This document shows, in pieces, positions 58,301-64,000 of a stretch of DNA of 64,000 nucleotides. Every line of letters starts with the position of its first letter. Position 1 is the stretch's first letter. Below the pieces are notes generated by a model that had not been told where the DNA came from, did not search any database, and saw nothing but the letters and a program-made list of their open reading frames with translations. Made by a program: the position numbers and the translations under genes. Source of the DNA: Inia geoffrensis (Eukaryota > Chordata > Mammalia > Artiodactyla > Iniidae); the NCBI GenBank assembly GCA_036417435.1, contig CM070912.1:28818055-28882054 (forward strand). The letters run 5' to 3'.

Positions 58301-61300
58301 GGCATCTCACTGTTGTGGCCTCTCCCGTTGCGGAGCACAGGCTCCGGACGCATAGGCTCAGCAGCCATGGCTCACGGGCCCAGCCGCTCGGTGTCATGTG
58401 GGATCTTCCGGGACCGGGGCACGAACCCGTGTCCCCTGCATTGGCAGGCGGACTCTCAACCACTGTGCTACCAGGGAAGCTCGAGTTATGATTTTTAAAG
58501 CAATGTTTCTAGAGAGAAAAAAGGTTTTCAATAACATAGTATACTAGCGAAAGTCAGTTTCCTAATTTCAGTTTATAAGAAAGATGTATTAACTGCTTTT
58601 AGAGTGGCCTCAAGCTTTGAAAATTCAGCTTTGGCCAAATGCTTAGGGATTTAAAAATAATTTGTTTCTTAGATACTGGTGCTTGGAGATTCCCGTTTGA
58701 GTATGGCTTTTGGTGGGGGGGGGGTGTCTGCTTATTAAAAAGTCAGCCTAGGAAGATACAGGTGTTCACAGATGGGTACAGGGTACCCATCAGGTATCTC
58801 TGCTGACAGTTTGCTTCTTAGTCAAGATTCTCTTAGGAGCTTTTTTATTTATTTATTTTTGCGGTACGCGGGCCTCTCACTGTTGTGGCCTCTCCCGTTG
58901 TGGAGCACAGGCTCCGGACGCGCAGGCTCAGTGGCCATGGCTCACGGGCCCAGCCGCTCTGCGGCATGCGGGATCTTCCCGGACCGGGGCACAAACCCAT
59001 GTCCCTTGCATCGGCAGGCGGACTCTCAACCACTGCGCCACCAGGGAAGCCCTAGGAGCTTTTTTTTTTTTTAATAGCACAAAGCAGTAGTTAGCCTTCA
59101 AAAGAATTAACATAAGCTCTTCACATGTCTGAACTTAGAAAGCAATATTTTGATGTGCTTATAATTTTCACTATAGACATTCAGTAAAATTTAACCATGA
59201 ATTTAAGAAAAGCATCCATGTTGTCACCTAGTTCTTTCCTAACGAGAGCATTCATTGATGATTTGTTTTCTATAATATATTCCTCCTCAACTAGCTGCTT
59301 GGGAATTACATTTCCATTTAACATTTTAATGAGCTCCAAAAAGGGGGTAGCTACAACTGGGAGGAAAATAGGACAGACGAGTGACACGTGGGGGCCTCAG
59401 CCATACCTGGAAAGTTTTATTTCTCGAAGATCTGGCGTATTTTATGGCCAGATGTCTGGGTGGTGGGTACATGGGTAGCCACGATATTCTTTCTACTTTT
59501 GTGTATTTGAAATTTCATAATGAAAATAATTTTTCAAAAGACAAATCATACCACTAACTTTCAATTTAAAGGAAAAGTCTGAATTTGTTTCCATTTGCAG
59601 GGAGACATCATCACAAGACGTGAACTGTTTGATTGTTAACTTTATTTGGTCTTCCTCACCAGGGTTTCCATGATAAAGTTTTAGAAGACTGTGATACAGT
59701 CCTCAGTTTAAATGCCAGTAACTGCAAAGCTCTCTATCGGAAATCTAAGGCTCTAAGTGATTTAGGAAGGTACAAAGAGGCTTATGACGCTGTGGCAAAG
59801 TGCTCCTTGGCAGTGCCTCAGGTATGGAATTTATGTTTTAGTTCATTCATTTACATCATAAGCATTTTATTGATTCTGTGTAGAGAAATGACCTTAAAAA
59901 GTTACATCTTCCAGCCAGCCACCCACCTGCTGCAGTTGGGAATAATTGCCCATAAAACAAGTGTCTTGACAGAGTATTCGAAGTGTTTTGCCTCTTCGTC
60001 TTTACAGTTAGTAAATATAGCCCTCCACTAATCATATATTCTCACTTTTTCAGGATGAACATGTAATAAAACTAACTCAAGAACTAGCTCAGAAATTGGG
60101 ATTTAAAATAAGAAAAGCATATGTTAGAACTGAGGTAAGGTGGAGTTCTCTCCATAAGGTATTTTTTTGTTTTGTTTTGTAGCTTGGAGTCAGTTCTGGT
60201 TTTAAATTAGCTTCTTAATTTTCTTTCAGCTCTCACTAAAAACAGTTCCTGGGGATGGGGCTACAAAGGTAAGGTTATTACTCTTGTAAGAATCGTAATT
60301 TTAAAAAAAGGAAGAAGAAAAGATAGAAGCATTAGTAGTTTTGTTTCTCATATTTTTGGTTTGTGTCTATTTTGGGACCTTTTTATTCCTCAAACACAAA
60401 AGTGGCCAGAGCTTCCTGCCCTAGAAAAAGAAAACAAACAACTCAAGTAATATCTGTTACTCTCAGTCAGCATTTCTTGAAGGCTAATGGAGCATTTTAC
60501 AGGATTTTAATAGGTGTTAGGTTTTATTAGAAAAAGTGGGTCAGGGCCACATACTAATTTTAGGAGTCATCGGGTTAAACATAATTAACAAGTTAAAGGT
60601 AAGTCTTCTTAGAGCTGTGAGGATGCTGTGAGTTGGGGAGAGAGTGGTGGCTAGACTAGTCCCTCTGGAACTAGAAGGCTCCTGACTATCCTTTGAGAAA
60701 TACTGGGCCACAAGAAACAAGTGCCAGTAGGCCAGCACCGTTTAACGCCATGTATTACAAAGGTTTACATGTTTTGTTTATTTCTGTCTTAATTGGAAGG
60801 AGGTCAAATGTGAGAACCTGCATTGCTCTCTTAGAGTGAGTTTTATAGCTTGCTTTATGGTTTAGAGTCCTGAAAATACTATGATCTATTATTTGGTTTA
60901 ATTTCTAGGCTTTGAACTGTTCTGTGGAAGATATTGAGCCAGGTACGTCTTCACACACATCCTCTTAATCTGAAAAGTGCCAGCCTTAGACGTTATGTAC
61001 ATTATAGTGTTGTCAAATAAGATTGCTGTGTGGTTATTAGTATTAAAACAAGAGTAATTTCAAAAACCACCTCTGTGCCTCTGGATGTGCCAGTGAGTGA
61101 GTGACAGTACTGGATGTCAGTGAGCAATCGTTCGATACCCACTGTGGCTTCACCACCCTCTCCAAAAGGGGCCTAGGAGTTTGGAGAAAGAAGGAGAAGT
61201 TTTCATAAGTCAATATATCTATTCCTGTGCAAAACAAATTATTTTTAGGATTACTTGTACTCTTTTATTTGAATTGCTTTCACTGTTGTATCTATTTATT

Positions 61301-63326
61301 TTTATAATTGCTTTCATATTTTCACCTAGCTCTTCATTTTTTCTATTATTGGCTATTAACACTAGTATTACATAAATACACTGAAAATAAGTGAGTACAT
61401 GTCCATCCACGTTACAGATTTATTAACTCCGAGGCAAGAAGCTGTTCCTGTTGTTTCTATACCTGCATCCAGTTTTTCTCACCAAGTTGGAAATGAGCTG
61501 GCCTCAGTTCCCATTATGCCCTTAACTTCTATTTTGCCACTGCAAGTGGAAGAGAGTTCTCTGCCATCAACAGTGTTGGCAAATGGAGGAAAGATCCCTT
61601 TCAGTATGCCGGAAGCGTTTTTAGATGATGGAGATATGGTCCTTGGAGATGAAATAGATGACCTCCTTGATTCTGCACCTGAAACTAATGAAACTGTTAT
61701 GGTAAATTTCAGTGTGACTCCTTTCTTCTGAAGGCAGGCTTTTTTTTTTTTTTTTTTAAAACATCTTTATTGGAGTATAACTGCTTTACAACGGTGTGTT
61801 AGTTTCTGCTTTTTTTTTTTTAAATCATAGTATAACCTGCTAGATATTTTTAGTATTGACTATAGAGTAAGCTTTGGGTTTCTTGAAAATTACTTTTGTC
61901 ATTTTCCAGTGGTAACTGACTAATTTGTTGATTTCTTTAAATAAAAAAGGGAAACATACTAGGAATCACATATTATGGAAACGGTAAATTTAACTTTCTG
62001 ACAAAGAATAGGCATTTGACATGTAAGGCAAAATGAATTCATGGATTAAGGACTTCTCATGCCTTAAGGATAATTCTCCTGTAACAATATAGCATAAAGC
62101 AAGTGTCAGCAGACCTTGGTCCACAGGCCTGATCTGGCCTGCTGCCTGTTTTGTATGGCCCACGGACTAAGAATGGTTTTTAGATTTTTACATGGTTGAA
62201 AGAAAATAATAATATTTTAAGACACATAAAAATATTTCATGACACTGTAGTAACAGAGTTGACTAGTTGTAACAGAGACCGTGTAGTCCACAAAGCCTAC
62301 AATATTAATATCCAGCCCTTTATAGAAAAGTTCACTGACTCCTGCCATGAAGTATATTAAAATAGTGGCAGCAGTAGGATGATGATGGGGGGGAAACTCA
62401 GAGCTGGTTTCCAGGGTGGGTGAAACCAGTGATGTCCCCGTGGAGCTGACAGAGAGAAGATGTAAAAGGCAGACAGATGGGGGGTTGGTTCCTACCACTT
62501 TGATCTGGGGCAGGTTATTTCACCTTTCAGTCCCTCGGTTTTCTCATCTGTACCGTGGCAGCCCTAGTAGGATACATCTCAGAGGGTTAGGAGGATTAAA
62601 TAGATGGTATATGATTTATCATAGTATAAGGCACATGGAAGCTCTCCAAAAATCCTCGCTCTGTGGGGGAGGGGCAAGATAGTGTTCCCTTTGTTCTTGT
62701 GAGGTTGTACATTCACATCTCCAGAAAGACGGTCCCCACTTTTCCAGGCTGCTCCAGCTCCCTTCTCTTAAGCACCCTTCCTTCCACTCCAGCCCCACAC
62801 ACATCCTCACAGTTCCTCTTTGATGAAGCCAGCTCTCATGTAGGGAATCCTAAGGAAGTTTTGAAAATGAACCATGAATGTCTTATTTGGATTACAGCAA
62901 TATTAGACATCACATCTCCATCCTTTTTAAAAAGTAGGCTTGAGAAGAAATCAGCTCTGTAGCTTGGATACTGCCACTGAGTCTTGATATTGATTTCAAC
63001 TTTGTTATGTAACAAAATCACCCAGTGAAGTAATTTGTTTTTATATGCTGATATTAAAAGCAGTTTGGCCCACTTGGAACTGAGTTTCATGGACCTTAAT
63101 CCGGTCTTGTTTCCTCTCCAGCCATCGGCCTTAGTCAGAGGCCCCCTCCCAACGGCCAGCGTCGCTCCGAGCATCCCCTTCTCAGCGTCTCTTTTGGGCG
63201 CTTTGCCCATCGGTGCAAGGTATGCACCTGCACCCTCCTTCTCAGAGCTGTATCCGCCTTTGACTTCATCCTTAGAAGATTTCTGTTCTTCTCTAAATTC
63301 ATTTTCAATGAGCGAATCCAAACGAG
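55304..63326 (+). CDS. ZC3H7A: ZC3H7A, partial gene: nine coding exons, residues 1-369
   Basis: Joining the nine exons gives one open frame of 369 codons plus one base, with every junction in phase and GT/AG ends. The domain layout is a charged N-terminus (1-36), three TPR units (about 43-155) and an acidic and serine-rich linker (about 196-369). The remaining roughly 600 residues with CCCH and C2H2 fingers lie beyond base 64000. The sequence agrees closely with what I recall of mammalian ZC3H7A. Nothing indicates disruption. Confidence 0.95.
56112..56312 (-). mobile_element. CHR-type SINE (short class), antisense, intron 2
   Basis: T/G-rich tail, gacgcgggcctctcactc, reverse-complemented head ending gggaagccc. 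It ends 86 nt before exon 3. Confidence 0.9.
56399..56438 (+). CDS. ZC3H7A: ZC3H7A exon 3
   Basis: A 40-nt exon between cttcttag and gtaagg. It completes codon 23 (Q) and encodes SPLSYPGTQEQYA (residues 24-36), ending in phase 0. Easily missed because it is so short. Confidence 0.93.
56490..56700 (-). mobile_element. hAT-type DNA transposon fossil in intron 3
   Basis: Contains aaataaagttttattggaac, cagccacgcccatttgtcag and aaaaagtttgctgaccc. This is a well-known mammalian hAT-derived repeat whose exact family name I do not recall. Related to 62100-62345 in opposite orientation. Confidence 0.6.
56701..57499 (+). other. ZC3H7A: ZC3H7A intron 3, unassigned
   Basis: Contains a CT-rich simple stretch at 57085-57155. 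No exon seen. Confidence 0.5.
57500..57850 (+). mobile_element. Old L1 fragment in intron 3
   Basis: Resembles the L1 ORF2 3' end (tacaaaagaagaaacacaaa, cttgtaggaatttaaccca). Diverged. Confidence 0.55.
58066..58263 (+). CDS. ZC3H7A: ZC3H7A exon 4 (TPR 1 and start of TPR 2)
   Basis: 198 nt, residues 37-102, phase 0 at both ends. Contains LFNEGNDVYRECDWNNSMSQ and SEALSIADYAKSEEILIP, a first TPR helix pair with the G-N-x-x-Y pattern, and the first half of the second (YINRIACYSNM). Donor gtgagt is intact, but a SINE sits 12 nt downstream of the exon end. Confidence 0.95.
58276..58482 (-). mobile_element. CHR-type SINE (short class), antisense, 12 nt past exon 4
   Basis: Flanked by gagttgtgatttt and gagttatgatttt. 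Left edge 12 nt from the exon end, so the insertion split intron 4 immediately after its donor. Confidence 0.93.
58483..58842 (+). other. ZC3H7A: ZC3H7A intron 4, unassigned
   Basis: No exon or repeat recognised; a G-run at 58716. Confidence 0.45.
58843..59052 (-). mobile_element. CHR-type SINE (short class), antisense, intron 4
   Basis: (TTTA)n tail, gcggtacgcgggcctctcac, head ccaccagggaagccc. Flanked by taggagctttttt on both sides. Confidence 0.94.
59053..59662 (+). other. ZC3H7A: ZC3H7A intron 4, 3' part, with faint L1-like text
   Basis: 59440-59545 (tttgaaatttcataatgaaa) looks like an L1 3' tail. The rest is unassigned. Confidence 0.45.
59663..59821 (+). CDS. ZC3H7A: ZC3H7A exon 5 (rest of TPR 2, TPR 3)
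   Basis: 159 nt, residues 103-155, phase 0. Encodes GFHDKVLEDCDTVLSLN and CKALYRKSKALSDLGRYKEA, a canonical TPR with the A-L-x-x-L-G-R-Y/K-E-A signature. Confidence 0.95.
60054..60134 (+). CDS. ZC3H7A: ZC3H7A exon 6
   Basis: 81 nt, residues 156-182 (DEHVIKLTQELAQKLGFKIR and on), between tttttcag and gtaagg. Closes the TPR region. Confidence 0.95.
60230..60268 (+). CDS. ZC3H7A: ZC3H7A exon 7
   Basis: 39-nt exon, residues 183-195 (LSLKTVPGDGATK), between tctttcag and gtaagg. Phase 0. Confidence 0.93.
60269..60908 (+). other. ZC3H7A: ZC3H7A intron 7, no repeat recognised
   Basis: Unassigned intronic sequence. Ends at the acceptor atttctag. Confidence 0.5.
60909..60942 (+). CDS. ZC3H7A: ZC3H7A exon 8
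   Basis: 34-nt exon, residues 196-206 (ALNCSVEDIEP) plus the first base of codon 207. Acceptor tttctag, donor gtacgt. Confidence 0.92.
60943..61417 (+). other. ZC3H7A: ZC3H7A intron 8, no repeat recognised
   Basis: A/T-rich unassigned intron. The acceptor gttacag has a weak pyrimidine tract. Confidence 0.5.
61418..61701 (+). CDS. ZC3H7A: ZC3H7A exon 9 (linker)
   Basis: 284 nt completing codon 207 (D) and running to residue 301. Contains DLLTPRQEAVPVVSIPASS, the acidic DDGDMVLGDEIDDLLDSAPE stretch and ETNETVM at the end. Low-complexity linker between the TPRs and the zinc fingers. An ATG lies upstream in the intron, but the acceptor gttacag at 61417 defines the exon. Confidence 0.95.
61740..61815 (-). 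mobile_element. Short L1 3' end, antisense, intron 9
   Basis: T-run then acatctttattggagtataa and acggtgtgttagtttctgc. Only the terminal 60 bp of L1 are present. Confidence 0.8.
62100..62345 (+). mobile_element. hAT-type DNA transposon fossil in intron 9
   Basis: Contains tctggcctgctgcctgtttt and gaaaagttcactgactcctg, the same family as 56490-56700 in reverse. Confidence 0.55.
62495..62655 (+). mobile_element. MIR fragment
   Basis: Contains ggttttctcatctgtaccgt and cagagggttaggaggattaa, diagnostic MIR core and tail. Confidence 0.75.
62656..63121 (+). other. ZC3H7A: End of ZC3H7A intron 9, unassigned
   Basis: No further exon. Ends with the strong acceptor tgtttcctctccag. Confidence 0.55.
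63122..63326 (+). CDS. ZC3H7A: ZC3H7A exon 10 (last in window)
   Basis: 205 nt, residues 302-369 plus one base. Begins PSALVRGPLPTASVAPSIPF and ends SFSMSESKR before gtaaga. Serine/proline-rich linker. No exon 11 is seen before the window ends, so the gene is partial here. Confidence 0.95.
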
Positions 63327-64000
63327 GTAAGACTCGAGCCACTTATATAAACAGTTACAGTTCATTTTCTAAAAAAGACAATTTGGTTTGACTGTTGTTT
63401 AACTAACTCCAGATAGTTGGTACTTGAATTATTTTTATTGTAGCTGAAAATACATTGTACTTCTAAGATCTAAACCCTCCTGTTTTAAATTCACCTGGAC
63501 TTAACTGTGCCATTGTGGAGATCAAGAATCAAAGCCTGAGAGTAGGAATGTATGTGGCACTGGTTTTTTTATAGGATAGTTTGTTAAGCTGGGTGTCTGT
63601 TGTTTTGGGGGGTGAAATGACTTTTAATGTGTTCTCTAAAAAAGGGATACGCCATCTAAAGGGTCTTAAAGACAGGTTATCCTTTTAAATTCTGAACTAG
63701 GCAAATACTTAGTTAAGACTAATTTAAAATCAGTGTTTAAAATGATAATAGATCCATCTATTTTAGGCTTCATCCATTGAGCTCAGCAAAGTATGCCTGG
63801 TGCCTTAGTTTTGCAAGGGATTGCTGAGGTTTTGGCCTGACTCCTGTTTCTGTAATCCTAGGCTTAATATATACTTTAAACAATAACAATAAAAATCTTC
63901 ATATTTTTGTGAGGCTTTGTTATGGTTAAAGGGATAAAAATCAAAATAATTGATTTAAAGATTGACAACTGAAGAAACTAAAATTTGTGGGCGACAGAAG
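63327..64000 (+). other. ZC3H7A: ZC3H7A intron 10, partial
   Basis: A/T-rich, no exon or clear repeat seen before the window ends. Confidence 0.5.

Noticed and set aside
61399..61417. Upstream ATG as the start of a separate 110-codon gene at exon 9
   Set aside because: The frame is that of ZC3H7A exon 9, entered through its acceptor at 61417. The upstream ATG is intronic.

Overview
The window is nuclear DNA from a cetartiodactyl mammal, almost certainly a cetacean. It is packed with tRNA-derived CHR-family SINEs in several length classes, many with clean target-site duplications (TSDs), plus L1, L2/MIR, MaLR and hAT fossils. It also has a CpG-island promoter and a vertebrate gene with intact GT/AG exons. 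No bacterial, CRISPR or organellar content was seen.

Region 1 (start to about 29.45 kb) is a direct tandem triplication with a period of about 9.5-10 kb. Each unit carries one copy of a small two-transmembrane protein gene that I identify, from its position upstream of ZC3H7A and its size and topology, as BCAR4. Units 2 and 3 hold intact 114-codon ORFs (11523-11867 and 21420-21764). Each lies in one exon that starts 12 nt before the ATG and is followed by AATAAA. Unit 1 holds a degraded relative (about 1557-1902) with an in-frame TGA. The SINEs I checked are private to single units, with empty sites in the others. One L1 fragment is shared by all three, so the triplication is younger than that L1 and older than those SINEs.

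Region 2 (about 29.5-43.4 kb) is intergenic: SINEs, L1 pieces, MaLR LTRs, an MER5-like hAT element and L2 debris. One unexplained open stretch with a possible splice acceptor lies at 30443-30726.

Region 3 (43.45 kb to the end) is the 5' part of ZC3H7A on the + strand. A CpG island with CCAAT boxes, a YY1-type ATGGCGGC site and a (GCC)8 tract holds the probable non-coding exon 1. An intron of about 11.4 kb follows, then nine coding exons (55304-63326) encoding the first 369 residues: the TPR region and the linker. The C3H zinc-finger part lies beyond the window. BCAR4 and ZC3H7A run in the same direction, as in the human 16p13.13 order recalled from general knowledge.
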